Positions 55,370 to 63,911 of a stretch of 64,000 nucleotides of DNA are shown here, piece after piece. This DNA is from Microvirga arabica (GTDB lineage: Bacteria > Pseudomonadota > Alphaproteobacteria > Rhizobiales > Beijerinckiaceae). The position numbers and the translations under genes are program-made. The stretch covers positions 48,611-112,610 of the forward strand of contig NZ_JAFBID010000011.1 of the NCBI RefSeq assembly GCF_016811235.1, given 5' to 3'. Under the pieces are notes generated by a model. That model ran no database searches. It was not told the DNA's origin and saw only the letters and a program-made list of their open reading frames with translations. Numbering within the stretch: position 1 is the first letter of the stretch; every line of letters starts with the position of its first letter.

Positions 55370-56229
55370 CAGGCCTCTGTGGGATCACCGCCGTTCGGGT
55401 GCAAAACCGAACCTGTGATGTAAGAGGAATCCTCGGACGCCAGGAACAGGTAGGACGGCGCCACCTCGTTCGGCTGGCCAGGGCGCTTCATGGGCGTGTT
55501 GGCACCGAACTGCTTCACCTTTTCGGCCGGGAAGGTCGAAGGGATCAGCGGCGTCCAGATCGGTCCCGGCGCCACGCCGTTCACGCGAATGCCCTCGCCC
55601 GCGAGCTTCTGCGCCAATGACCGCGTGAAGGCCACGATAGCCCCCTTGGTGGCGCTGTAGTCGAGAAGCTCGGAGCTGCCGCGATAGGCGGTGACCGACG
55701 TGGTGTTGATGATCGCAGCACCCTTCTTGAGGTGGGGCATGGCCGCCTGCACCATGTAGAAGTAGCCGAAGATGTTGGTGCGGAAGGTGCGGTCGATCTG
55801 CTCGGGCGTGATCTCCTCAATCTCCTTTTTCGGGTGCTGCTCGGCCGCGTTGTTGACCAGCACGTCGAGCTTGCCGAAGCGCTGGATCACCTGATCCACC
55901 GCCGAGCGGCAGAAGCCGGGATCGCCCACATCGCCTGCAATCGTCAGGCAGGAGCGCCCTTCCCTCTCCACAAGACGCTTCGTCTCCTGCGCGTCTTCGT
56001 TCTCGTTCAGATACATGATCGCGAGATCGGCGCCCTCGCGGGCGAACAGAACGGCCGTCGCGCGCCCGATGCCGCTGTCGCCGCCGGTGATGAGGGCGAC
56101 CTTGCCCTGCAGCCGGTTGCTGCCCGGGTAACGCGGGTCGTAATCGGGCCGCGGGTTCATCTCGGTCTCGTGGCCGGGCTGCTGGTCCTGAACCTGAGGC
56201 GGCAGGGTCTGTTTCTGGTCGGAGCTCAT
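55369..56229 (-). CDS. Short-chain dehydrogenase/reductase (stress-type, YghA-like)
   Basis: This 286-residue NAD(P)-dependent SDR has an N-terminal extension rich in Pro/Gln, the cofactor motif TGGDSGIGRATA, VNNAAEQHPK and the catalytic YSATKGA with Ser upstream (NTTSVTAY). It matches the glucose/ribitol-dehydrogenase-like stress SDRs. An EcfG-type promoter lies 90 bp upstream, inside the 3' region of the permease gene's transcript. Substrate unknown. Confidence 0.9.
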   Translation of the reverse strand: MSSDQKQTLPPQVQDQQPGHETEMNPRPDYDPRYPGSNRLQGKVALITGGDSGIGRATAVLFAREGADLAIMYLNENEDAQETKRLVEREGRSCLTIAGDVGDPGFCRSAVDQVIQRFGKLDVLVNNAAEQHPKKEIEEITPEQIDRTFRTNIFGYFYMVQAAMPHLKKGAAIINTTSVTAYRGSSELLDYSATKGAIVAFTRSLAQKLAGEGIRVNGVAPGPIWTPLIPSTFPAEKVKQFGANTPMKRPGQPNEVAPSYLFLASEDSSYITGSVLHPNGGDPTEA

Positions 56230-56301
56230 GCTGACATCCCTTGTGCGAAGAGGATGCGAGCCTCCTGGCGACCCTCGTGGAAAGGCCGGACCATACGAAG
56301 A

Positions 56302-56328
56302 AGCCCGCGTTGAAGCTCAACGCGGGCT
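56302..56328 (-). terminator. Hairpin after the nucleobase permease gene
   Basis: The 12-bp stem (56302-56313 with 56317-56328, loop AGC) lies 31 bp past the permease stop on the minus strand. Its 3' arm contains the CGTT of the SDR promoter. Confidence 0.72.
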
Positions 56329-56343
56329 CGAAAAGCGTGTTCC
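56319..56343 (-). promoter_or_regulatory. EcfG-type promoter, perfect, overlapping a terminator
   Basis: On the minus strand, GGAAC (56343-56339), 16 bases, CGTT (56322-56319). It sits in the permease 3' trailer and drives the SDR gene. Confidence 0.78.
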
Positions 56344-56358
56344 TGGGAAAGCCGAATG

Positions 56359-57690
56359 CTAGTGCACGGTCTCGGTGCGGTCTGCCGTGCCCGATGCCAT
56401 GTTCAGGAGATGGTACAGGATGATGGCCCCGAAGGTTGCCGTCCCGATGCCGTCGAGGGTGAAGCCTGCCACGTTCAGCTTGAAGTTGCCGGCGCCCAGA
56501 ACCAACGCCACCGCGACCGTGATCAGGTTGCGCGGGTTCGAGAAATCGACCCTGTTCTCTACCCAGATCCGCCCGGCCGTCGCGGCAATGAGGCCGAACA
56601 CCACGATGGAGAGGCCGCCGAGCACGGGCCCGGGGATCGTACCGATGAAGGCGCCGAACTTGGGCGAAAGACCGAGCAGCAGCGCGAAGGCCGCGGCGAT
56701 GAGGAAGACCAGGGTGGAATAGATGCGGGTCACGGCCATCACGCCCATGTTCTCGGCATAAGTGGTCATGCCCGTGCCGCCGGCCGCACCCGACAACATG
56801 GTGGCGACACCGTCGCCCATGAAGGCCCGGCCGAGATACGGGTCGAGGTTGCGGCCCGTCATGGCGCCGATGGCCTTGATGTGCCCGAGGTTCTCAGCCA
56901 CCAGGATCACGGCCACCGGGGCGATCAGGCTCATGGCGCGCATGTCGAAAACGGGACTCTGGAAGGACGGCAGGCCGAACCAAGCTGCCGCGCCGATCTT
57001 CGAGAAATCGATCGCTTGGCCGAGTCCCAGCAGGTTCGCGCAGATGAAGTAGATCAGGTAGCCGAGCACGCCGCCGATCAGCACCGGCAGGCGGCGCCAT
57101 ATGCCCGGCGCGTAAACCGCCATGAGACCGACCGCCACGACGGTAGCAAGCGCAATCCACCGGGCGAAGTCGCTGCCGTTCTGGTTATCGGGAGTGATGC
57201 CGGAGGCGCTGTTGATCGCAATCGGCGCGAGCACGAGGCCGATAGCGGCCACGATGGCACCCGTGACCACCGGCGGCATCAGGCGCTCGATCCAGCGGTG
57301 TCCCGCCAGCTGCACCACGAGGCCGATGAGGAAGTAGAGCGCGCCGGCCGCGATGATGCCGCCGAGCGCAAGGGGAATGTTGGGATTGGGGCTGCCGACA
57401 CTCGCGCCGGTGGCGACGAGGACGGGACCGATGAAGGCGAAGCTCGAGCCGAGGTAGCTCGGCACTCGGCCGCCGACCACGAAGAAGAAGATCAGCGTCG
57501 CGATGCCCGAGAACAGGATCGAGACGTTCGGATCGAAGCCCATCAGGATCGGGGCCAGCACGGTCGCGCCGAACATGGCCACCACATGCTGCAGGCCGAC
57601 CACCACCATCTGGCCGGTCGGCAGCCGCTCGTCCGGCATGACGAGCCCTTCGGTCTTCAGGCTCCACCGCGGCAGGAAACCATCGCTCAT
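56359..57690 (-). CDS. NCS2 family uracil/xanthine permease
   Basis: This 443-residue inner-membrane proton symporter for uracil, xanthine or a related nucleobase has about 14 hydrophobic segments. The NCS2-like motif regions are GLQHVVAMFGATVLAPILMG, FAFIGPVLVATGASVG and VAENLGHIKAIGAMTGRNLD. The ATG at 57690 has GGGGGTG upstream; the longer frame from 57738 begins before it. Monocistronic. Confidence 0.9.
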   Translation of the reverse strand: MSDGFLPRWSLKTEGLVMPDERLPTGQMVVVGLQHVVAMFGATVLAPILMGFDPNVSILFSGIATLIFFFVVGGRVPSYLGSSFAFIGPVLVATGASVGSPNPNIPLALGGIIAAGALYFLIGLVVQLAGHRWIERLMPPVVTGAIVAAIGLVLAPIAINSASGITPDNQNGSDFARWIALATVVAVGLMAVYAPGIWRRLPVLIGGVLGYLIYFICANLLGLGQAIDFSKIGAAAWFGLPSFQSPVFDMRAMSLIAPVAVILVAENLGHIKAIGAMTGRNLDPYLGRAFMGDGVATMLSGAAGGTGMTTYAENMGVMAVTRIYSTLVFLIAAAFALLLGLSPKFGAFIGTIPGPVLGGLSIVVFGLIAATAGRIWVENRVDFSNPRNLITVAVALVLGAGNFKLNVAGFTLDGIGTATFGAIILYHLLNMASGTADRTETVH

Positions 57691-57866
57691 TTTTGCACCC
57701 CCAAGTATGACATCAATGTCTGACACCTGGGGCTGCACCGTAGACTTAGCTCCTGTGGAATGGCTAGGTGCGGTAAGGACTTATTAACCGGCGCGATGCC
57801 CCAGATCCTGGACAAGTGCCGTTTCAACGGGCAAATCTCGGACAATAAGCCTCACGAGGGATCAGG

Positions 57867-58886
57867 ATGCGCAAGAACCATGATGTACCGGCAGGAACGG
57901 TGCACGGCCTCTGGATCGAGAGCGATTGCCTGAAAGACAACCTGCTCGGTGATCCCTCCCGGCGCCGGGTCGATGTTTATGTGCCGGCCGGCCACGATGG
58001 CCGCGATCTTCCCCTCCTCGTTGACCTCGTCGGCTACACGGCCGGGGGGCCTGCGCATACCAACTGGAAGAACTACGGCGAGAATGTCCCTGAGCGACTC
58101 GACCGGCTGATCGGCACCGGCGCCATGCCGCCGGTCGTGGTGGCCTTCCCCGACTGCTTCACACGCCTTGGCGGCAACCAATATGTCGACAGCGCCGCCA
58201 TGGGGCTCTGGGAGACCTTCCTGATCCGCGAGATGCTGCCCTTCGTCGAGGGGCGCTTCGGGTGCGGCGGAGACGGGCGCCGTGGCGTGTTCGGCAAGAG
58301 TTCGGGCGGCTATGGCAGCATGGTGCATGCGCTCCGCCATGGCGGCTCGGTGTGGTCGGCGGCCGCCTCGCACTCGGGGGATGTGGGTTTCGAGTACCTT
58401 TATCACCTGGGCGAGTTCGCCGGAGCGCTCCGCCATCTGGTGGATCATGGCATGTCCATCGAGGCCTTCATGCGCAAGTTCGAAACGGGGCCCAAGGCGA
58501 AGGACAAGGACTGGCACACCCTGATGCTGCTTGCCCAGGCGGCGAGCTTCGATCCCGACCCGAGCCAGTTCTACGGCATCCGCCTGCCGGTGGATCTCGA
58601 GACCTGCGAGATCATCGAGGAGCGCTGGGCCAACTGGCTTCGCTGGGATCCGTTGCGGATGGTGGACGACGCGCAGCAGCAGGCGAACCTGCGCAAGTTG
58701 AAGGCCTTCTACATCGATTGCGGCGACATCGACCAGTACAACATGGTCTACGGCTCGCGGATCATGCGCCGGAAGCTTGAGGCCGCGGGCATCCCCCATA
58801 CCTATGAGGAATTCCACGACGACCACTCCTCCGTCGATTATCGCATGGATGTCAGCCTGTCGCTCCTGGCGAAGGCGCTCACTTAA
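57867..58886 (+). CDS. Esterase D/PF00756-type alpha/beta hydrolase
   Basis: This 339-residue cytosolic serine esterase of the putative esterase (S-formylglutathione hydrolase/Fes-like) group has the nucleophile in FGKSSGGYGSM, upstream VVVAFPDCFT and a late FHDDHSSVDYR with the catalytic His. The substrate is unknown. GAGGG lies before the start. Confidence 0.86.
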   Translation: MRKNHDVPAGTVHGLWIESDCLKDNLLGDPSRRRVDVYVPAGHDGRDLPLLVDLVGYTAGGPAHTNWKNYGENVPERLDRLIGTGAMPPVVVAFPDCFTRLGGNQYVDSAAMGLWETFLIREMLPFVEGRFGCGGDGRRGVFGKSSGGYGSMVHALRHGGSVWSAAASHSGDVGFEYLYHLGEFAGALRHLVDHGMSIEAFMRKFETGPKAKDKDWHTLMLLAQAASFDPDPSQFYGIRLPVDLETCEIIEERWANWLRWDPLRMVDDAQQQANLRKLKAFYIDCGDIDQYNMVYGSRIMRRKLEAAGIPHTYEEFHDDHSSVDYRMDVSLSLLAKALT

Positions 58887-58895
58887 GGTCGGCGC

Positions 58896-59843
58896 TTACG
58901 TGCCGCCGGGCTCGTCCTCGGTGGGCAGTTCGCAATGGTTGTGAATGTGGGCGGCGGCGAAGGCCGCATGGCCCATGCCGACGACGATCTGGTCGAGCCC
59001 CCGCACGATGTCACCGGCCGCGTAGAGGCCTTTGACAGTGGTCTGGCAATGGCTGTCGACGATCAGGCTGCCCGTCGGGTCGTGCTCGGCGCCCAAGGCG
59101 ATGGCGAGGTCCGAGCGGTACTTGAGGCCGAGCGCCGAATAAAGCACGTCGAAGCGGTGCTCCTTGCCGGCCACGTTTACAGCGGAGATCCGGTCGTTCT
59201 CCATGGCGAGTGCCTCGACCGGGGCTTCGACCACCTTAATCCCGTGCTCGTCGAGCCTCCCCTGCTGCTCCGGGTCGAGCTCCAGACGCTGCCCCAAGGT
59301 CAGGAGCGTCACATCCCGCGAATAGGTGCGGGCGATGAAGACTGCCTCCCCTATGCCGTGGGCACCGAAGGCAATGACGGCGATCTTCTGGTCGCGGGAC
59401 TCGTAGCCGTCGCAGATCGGGCAATAGCGGACGAGGCCGCGCTGGACCGCATTGGGAACGTCCGGCAGGTCGGGCTCGATGTCAACCGCTCCCGTGGCGA
59501 GCACCACCCGGCGCGCGGCGATCTGACTGGTGGATCCGTCATTCCCTTCCACCACCGCGATGAAACGGTCGGGCTGCTTGCTCAAGCCTGTGATCCGCCC
59601 GGCCTGGATCGCGAACCCGTACTGCTCGAGATTGGTCCGGGCCCGGGCCAGGATGTCCTTGCCGGAAATCCCTTCTGCGAACATGGGGATGTTATGGCTC
59701 GTCGGGATCCAGGCCGCCCGGGGCGTCCCGCTGTCAACCACCGCAAACCGGCGCTTGAAGCGGGCCAGATACAACGCCGTCGTCAGCCCCGCCGGCCCAC
59801 CGCCGACGATCAGGCAGTCCAGAATATCCCCATTGGTCGCCAT
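58896..59843 (-). CDS. NAD(P)/FAD-dependent oxidoreductase, thioredoxin-reductase-like
   Basis: This 315-residue flavoprotein has FAD-binding VGGGPAGLTTALYLARFK, the redox CxxC as RYCPICDGYE, and GAHGIGEAVFIA for NAD(P). The C-terminal AAGDIVRGLDQIVVGMGHAA binds FAD. The CPIC motif fits a TrxR-like disulfide enzyme; a separate thioredoxin partner is not in the window. It converges on the esterase gene with a 9-bp gap. Confidence 0.9.
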   Translation of the reverse strand: MATNGDILDCLIVGGGPAGLTTALYLARFKRRFAVVDSGTPRAAWIPTSHNIPMFAEGISGKDILARARTNLEQYGFAIQAGRITGLSKQPDRFIAVVEGNDGSTSQIAARRVVLATGAVDIEPDLPDVPNAVQRGLVRYCPICDGYESRDQKIAVIAFGAHGIGEAVFIARTYSRDVTLLTLGQRLELDPEQQGRLDEHGIKVVEAPVEALAMENDRISAVNVAGKEHRFDVLYSALGLKYRSDLAIALGAEHDPTGSLIVDSHCQTTVKGLYAAGDIVRGLDQIVVGMGHAAFAAAHIHNHCELPTEDEPGGT

Positions 59844-60139
59844 GCCTCTCCGATCCTCCCGCCGGTGTCACAGGAGGCACAACACCCGAAACGGGGAAAA
59901 GGTCGGGTGGGTTGAGGCATTGCAGCATGTGGCGTCCGTGGATCAACCACGACGGAGGTATTTGGCTTCGTTCTGCCAAAAATGATCTGCGATTTCTCGG
60001 CGTGGGATTACGAGATCAGACACCCAGAGGCTGAAAGGCAGAAGCACCCAACGGTTCAAGGGAACCTTTCACTCCAACAGAAGTTGACCTAACGCAAATT
60101 AACGTTATATCGTTAGTTTACTGTTTGGGAGTTCTTCGC

Positions 60140-60715
60140 ATGACTGATGATCGAGATCGATCCACTCATCCCTTATATCTACATGCTGACCTCCGTTATG
60201 CCATCCACTCGGCTCGCGCCGTTGTTGAGGCTCTGATCGCCCGTGACAGCAACGCCGCCGAGGAAGCGGCTCTGCGTACATGCCGTGATTGCGATCTCCT
60301 GATCCGCCTGATCCGGGAGCTTGCGCTGCTGCTACGGGATCCGCTCAATCAGCGATTCGGACTGGATCCCGTCATGACGGCGGCTCTCGTCCGCCGCGCA
60401 GACCGCGTGCTTGCCCTTGTTGACGCTTCGCCGTCACGTAACCTGCCTTCGGTCACGTCGGACCGCGGCCAAGACGGCGAAACAGTTCAGGCTCGTCAGC
60501 CGTGCGGTGCCCCCTCTGGAAGCCAGACCCTCAAGGGCGAGTTGCTGTCCGCCCCTCATGACCTCCCAGGGCTCACCGTCGCCTCAATCGGGCTGCGGGT
60601 TCGGCTCGTTCCGTATGAGATTGATGGCAGCACTAGCCCTCGAGCCGAAGAGCGGAAGGACAGCGCGTCTGCACCGGCGGTGGACAAAGCCCCTCCTGAT
60701 GCCATCAGCGACTGA
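60140..60715 (+). CDS. Unknown protein, accessory segment
   Basis: This 191-residue protein has a helical N-terminal half with repeated Ala/Arg/Leu (YAIHSARAVVEALIARDSNA, RDCDLLIRLIRELALLLRD) and a Ser/Pro/Ala-rich, poorly ordered C-terminal half. No family recognised. GGGAG lies 8 bases before the ATG. It begins the accessory tract and is 11 bp from the HNH gene. Confidence 0.55.
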   Translation: MTDDRDRSTHPLYLHADLRYAIHSARAVVEALIARDSNAAEEAALRTCRDCDLLIRLIRELALLLRDPLNQRFGLDPVMTAALVRRADRVLALVDASPSRNLPSVTSDRGQDGETVQARQPCGAPSGSQTLKGELLSAPHDLPGLTVASIGLRVRLVPYEIDGSTSPRAEERKDSASAPAVDKAPPDAISD

Positions 60716-60726
60716 GGGTCGGGGGC

Positions 60727-61104
60727 ATGCCTCTTGTTGAACCATCAGAACTTGGGACGACCCGAAGGTCTCGGCTCTCGCCACGGGTGCGCCTTGCCAT
60801 TTGGGAAAGGGCTAAAGGGATCTGCGTCCTGTGTGATCGGCGCATTGATGGTGTCCGGGAACGCTGGATCATCGAGCACATTCGGGCGCTGGAATTGGGA
60901 GGCGCGGACGAGCCCGACAACATGGGCCCTGCGCACGAAACGTGTGCAGCTGCCAAGACACGCAACGACCATCATCGTTCCGCCAAAGCCAAACGGCAGA
61001 AGATCCGCCATCTGGGCGCTGCGAAGACCAAACGCCCCCTCCCCTGCGGTAGACAGAGCCGCTGGAAGAAGAAGGTCGACGGTACCGTCGTGCCACGGAA
61101 GTAA
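60727..61104 (+). CDS. HNH endonuclease domain protein
   Basis: This 125-residue HNH nuclease has zinc-binding Cys pairs ICVLC and ETCAAAKTRN and the core WIIEHIRALELGGADEPDNM, where His and Asn sit on the beta-beta-alpha metal finger. Such small HNH proteins act in phage packaging, restriction or mobile elements. A decayed copy lies at 63440-63667, so it belongs to a duplicated or transposed unit. An Arg/Lys-rich tail should bind DNA. Confidence 0.85.
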   Translation: MPLVEPSELGTTRRSRLSPRVRLAIWERAKGICVLCDRRIDGVRERWIIEHIRALELGGADEPDNMGPAHETCAAAKTRNDHHRSAKAKRQKIRHLGAAKTKRPLPCGRQSRWKKKVDGTVVPRK

Positions 61105-61180
61105 CTCTCCGCCTCATCGACAAGTGCGCCCGCCGCAATCCCACGAGCGCAGCGGCAATCCCAGGCCCAACCAAGAGCAT

Positions 61181-61594
61181 TTATCCCTTGGCCCAGTTTT
61201 CGATTGTGAGGCCATCCACCCGCTGAAACTCGTTCTCGTTGTTGGTAACCAGGATCATCTTGAGGCGCTTGGCATGGGCGGCGATCCAGAGATCGTTGTT
61301 GCCAATCAGTTCGCCGCGAGCGGCCAGATCGGATCGGATGGCTCCATAGGTCTCGGCCACATCAACGGCCATCGGCATGACCGGGATCAGCGCTATCAGC
61401 TCTTCCAAGATCATCATGGCTCTGTGGGGATCTAGGCTTTTCCGAACCCCATGGGCCAGCTCCCCGTAGGTTATGACTGAAATCGCCGTCGAGCCGGGAG
61501 GCAGTATCTTGAACCGCTCCATGACAGCTTGCGGCCGCTCCCGGCGGATGTAGATGCAGATGTTGGTGTCGAGGAGGTGACGGGGTTGAGCCAT
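61181..61594 (-). CDS. vapC: VapC-type PIN-domain toxin
   Basis: This 137-residue PIN ribonuclease has the acidic active site: Asp in LLDTNICIYIRR, Glu in ISVITYGELAHG, Asp in GNNDLWIAAHA and the TNNENEF segment. Free VapC cleaves RNA and stops growth. Its ATG overlaps the antitoxin stop by 1 bp. Cognate antitoxin: vapB. Confidence 0.93.
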   Translation of the reverse strand: MAQPRHLLDTNICIYIRRERPQAVMERFKILPPGSTAISVITYGELAHGVRKSLDPHRAMMILEELIALIPVMPMAVDVAETYGAIRSDLAARGELIGNNDLWIAAHAKRLKMILVTNNENEFQRVDGLTIENWAKG

Positions 61595-61812
61595 CAGAGG
61601 CCTTCGCGCTCCTGCGGTGGGCCATCCTCGCGCTCGATATCCGGAAGATCACACAGCAGCTCGAACGCACGGGCCAAACTTTTGGGTTTCTCCCGCAGGA
61701 CAATTTCGTCGCCCCGCCGATAGATCTCGACCTTGTCGCTCGTCAGCCGAAACTGCTTGGGCAGTCTGACGGCTTGACTGTTGCCGGACCGGAAAACCTT
61801 TGCGGTCGCCAT
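61594..61812 (-). CDS. vapB: VapB-type (AbrB/MazE-like) antitoxin
   Basis: This 72-residue antitoxin has the swapped-hairpin AbrB fold (TAKVFRSGNSQAVRLPKQFR) and a C-terminal toxin-neutralising tail. The start at 61812 follows AGGG; the frame is open to 61857 but the earlier residues are atypical. It represses its own operon, probably via the inverted repeat at 61824-61845. Confidence 0.9.
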   Translation of the reverse strand: MATAKVFRSGNSQAVRLPKQFRLTSDKVEIYRRGDEIVLREKPKSLARAFELLCDLPDIEREDGPPQEREGL

Positions 61813-61823
61813 CCCTGATCTCC

Positions 61824-61845
61824 GTATATACATCTGTGTACATAC
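61824..61845 (-). promoter_or_regulatory. Candidate VapB operator
   Basis: The imperfect inverted repeat GTATATACA (61824-61832) and TGTACATAC (61837-61845), 8 of 9 matching around TCTG, lies directly upstream of the antitoxin start. Autoregulation by the VapBC complex is the usual arrangement. Confidence 0.55.
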
Positions 61846-61903
61846 TATACTGCTCAAAGTTCAAGGGAAGCCTCTTGCTCGTCGAAAGCCTCATGCGCCG
61901 GGC

Positions 61904-62404
61904 CTAACGTGAGGGATCATTCCGCACAGCGGCTCGTACCTCATTCAGGGCGCGGATCGCTGTACGGCGCTGGGACAGCGCCCGGCGCTCGTACCGATCC
62001 AGCCGGTCAAGACTCTTTCCAAACATTTCGATCCCGCACTCTACCACGCTCATGTTGCGGAACAGAATGTCGAAGAAAGTGGCCTTCATCTGCCGGACCC
62101 TGATCACACTGATGGATGCCTCAGCCACGCGAGCGGCTGCGTCAAGGATGCCGGGATTGTTCTCTGTCTCACCGGCGATGAGGCGTGCCAAACGTGCCAC
62201 CTCGCATGACCATTCCGGGCTGGCTGAGACGGGAATGGCAAGGCCATGCTTCCAGGCATTGAGACGGGACTGGGCCTTGCCTGTGGCAGAGCGCGGCCCG
62301 GTGCTGCGCTGGGCGTTGGCCCGGTTGGCGGACATTTTTCGCGGCGAAGACATGCTGCCCGACTGTAGCGACAAAGGGCGCTTAGCTGACGTCGATGACG
62401 TCAT
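61904..62404 (-). CDS. Unknown protein of the NRANAQ-STGP type
   Basis: This 166-residue protein has the signature SANRANAQRSTGPRSATGKA followed by WKHGLA, seen in proteins of unknown function in alphaproteobacterial accessory regions. The rest is helical and basic. The start is uncertain: 62404 overlaps the upstream gene by 23 bp; 62353 or 62335 would trim the unconserved leader. Paired with the gene at 62382-63005. Confidence 0.62.
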   Translation of the reverse strand: MTSSTSAKRPLSLQSGSMSSPRKMSANRANAQRSTGPRSATGKAQSRLNAWKHGLAIPVSASPEWSCEVARLARLIAGETENNPGILDAAARVAEASISVIRVRQMKATFFDILFRNMSVVECGIEMFGKSLDRLDRYERRALSQRRTAIRALNEVRAAVRNDPSR

Positions 62405-63005
62405 CAGCGATCATCCGGGAGCGCCGCCCACCTCCCTCCCGGTACCGCTCGAGGTCACTGATCCCCCGACTGCGGCGCGCGTCGATCCCCGCGATCATGC
62501 GTTCGATACGCTCGATCGCGTCCATGTGGAATGCAAAGGCCCGCGCTGTCATTTCGTCTGCATCCAGTCCATGTTTGGCGAGGAGTCCGTCGATGTGAGT
62601 GACGGCTTGGTGAAGGCCGCGAGCATAGCAAGCCACGAGAGACGGTAGGCTGTATTTGACTCCGTCGATCACGTCCGCTTCCGGGATGGCTTGCAGTTGC
62701 TCCTCCAGCGCGTCTTGAGCGCCCCGGGTCAGAAGGGTAACCTTGAGCCGCCGCAAGCGCTGGGTCTCCCATGTGAGGTCCGTAATGTCCTTGACCCACA
62801 TGGCTTCGATGACGTCGGTGGGCTTGAGGGCCACTGTGACCCTGGACAACAGATCATCGTACTCGGCCTCGTCCTCGCCCCAGGCCAGAGGACGCTTGGC
62901 AAAGAGGGAGCCAAGGTGGACAGGATGAACCAGAAGATGGTCAGGCTTGGACCGCCGCGACGATCGGCGCGTCTTCGCGGAGCGAGAACCGGCGGTGTGC
63001 GTCAT
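62382..63005 (-). CDS. Unknown helical protein paired with the NRANAQ-type gene
   Basis: This 207-residue protein has a basic, Ser/Arg-rich N-terminus, then helices (LLSRVTVALKPTDVIEAMWV, DITDLTWETQRLRRLKVTLL) and an Arg-rich end. I recognise no domain. The two genes overlap and read in one direction, suggesting a unit. The pairing of such genes in related bacteria is my impression, not something the sequence proves. Confidence 0.6.
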   Translation of the reverse strand: MTHTAGSRSAKTRRSSRRSKPDHLLVHPVHLGSLFAKRPLAWGEDEAEYDDLLSRVTVALKPTDVIEAMWVKDITDLTWETQRLRRLKVTLLTRGAQDALEEQLQAIPEADVIDGVKYSLPSLVACYARGLHQAVTHIDGLLAKHGLDADEMTARAFAFHMDAIERIERMIAGIDARRSRGISDLERYREGGGRRSRMIADDVIDVS

Positions 63006-63439
63006 CGAACCATATCCTTTGCAGAAGCCCGGGGCACGCGGGTGATGCCGGCCCAGGCTGGTAGAGTGTCAGCAGGCATTTGGCCGGAGAACTCATCTGC
63101 CGGCCAAGGCCCCCTTAAGCAGCCTACGCAGGTGACCTTTCCGCGAGGTTGTCAGATCGGGTGTCCGGTTCTCGTGAGATCCGGCAGCAGGGATGGGGCC
63201 ATCGCCACCGTTGTCGCACCTCCGGCGGGGATCAGGACGGTCTCCGGTATGGTGCTGAGATCTCCCGTGAACTTCTCAGGGCGCGCCCAGCCGTGCCTCG
63301 GCTTAATGCGGTTCTCTTTCCCTATCCGATCACAGGAGTGAGCGCTCATGCCGTTTGTGGAGCGGGAGGATGCGGCCCGACGCCGTGATGGAAGCTGATG
63401 CCGCGGTGCAGGTTGTGGGGGTGGAAACGAACCACTGGG
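63006..63439. other. Non-coding accessory stretch
   Basis: No supported gene is seen. Open frames here are overlapping shadows, with no ribosome binding site or family motif. The tract probably holds remnants associated with the decayed HNH copy that follows. Confidence 0.5.
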
Positions 63440-63667
63440 CGCTGTGTGTGTCAGCATTCCAGTGATGGCGTCCGGGAGCGCTGGATTGCCAAGCACATTT
63501 GGGTGCTGGAGTTGGGTGGAGCGGATGACTTGGGGACCATCGGCCCGATGCATGCGGCCTACGGCTTTGTCAAAACACGGGATAATCATCGCGGGGCGGC
63601 CAATACCATACGGCCGATGATCCAGCACACCGGGGCACCGGTTTCGCGGAAGGGCTGCGGTTTGTGA
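63440..63667 (+). pseudogene. Decayed HNH endonuclease copy
   Basis: This is a relic of the gene at 60727. DGVRERWIAKH and WVLELGGADDLGTIGP align with DGVRERWIIEH and RALELGGADEPDNMGP. The downstream part VKTRDNHRGAANTIRPMIQH matches AKTRNDHHRSAKAKRQKIRH. The copy has lost the second zinc Cys pair (HETC became HAAY) and the N-terminal third, so it cannot be active. It reads in the same orientation. Confidence 0.75.
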
Positions 63668-63911
63668 AAGGCAGCCGGTAGGATCGAACAAACTCCGGTC
63701 AGCTTGCCCCCGGTTGACAAGCGCAACATGCACGGGCGTGCGAAGCAGAGGAGCCAAGAAACTGCGGATTTGGATGAGTAAAGCAGGCTATCCAACAGGG
63801 CGGAAAAACGGCATCACCCCTCAGCCCCTGCTTTCGCATGAGCGTAAATGGCGACAGGGCGGGGATCTCAGTTTGGAGCCCCACCCTGTCATACAACGAT
63901 CTTGTCAGCCC
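63668..63911. other. Non-coding stretch before the right-edge gene
   Basis: No gene found. The stretch contains no repeat or terminator that I can support. It separates the HNH relic from the gene that enters from the right. Confidence 0.45.

Noticed and set aside
60061..60085. GGAAC-N16-AGTT ahead of the unknown gene at 60140
   Set aside because: The -10 has a mismatch at its first base, the gene is outside the stress island and nothing else supports stress control. Kept out of the promoter list.
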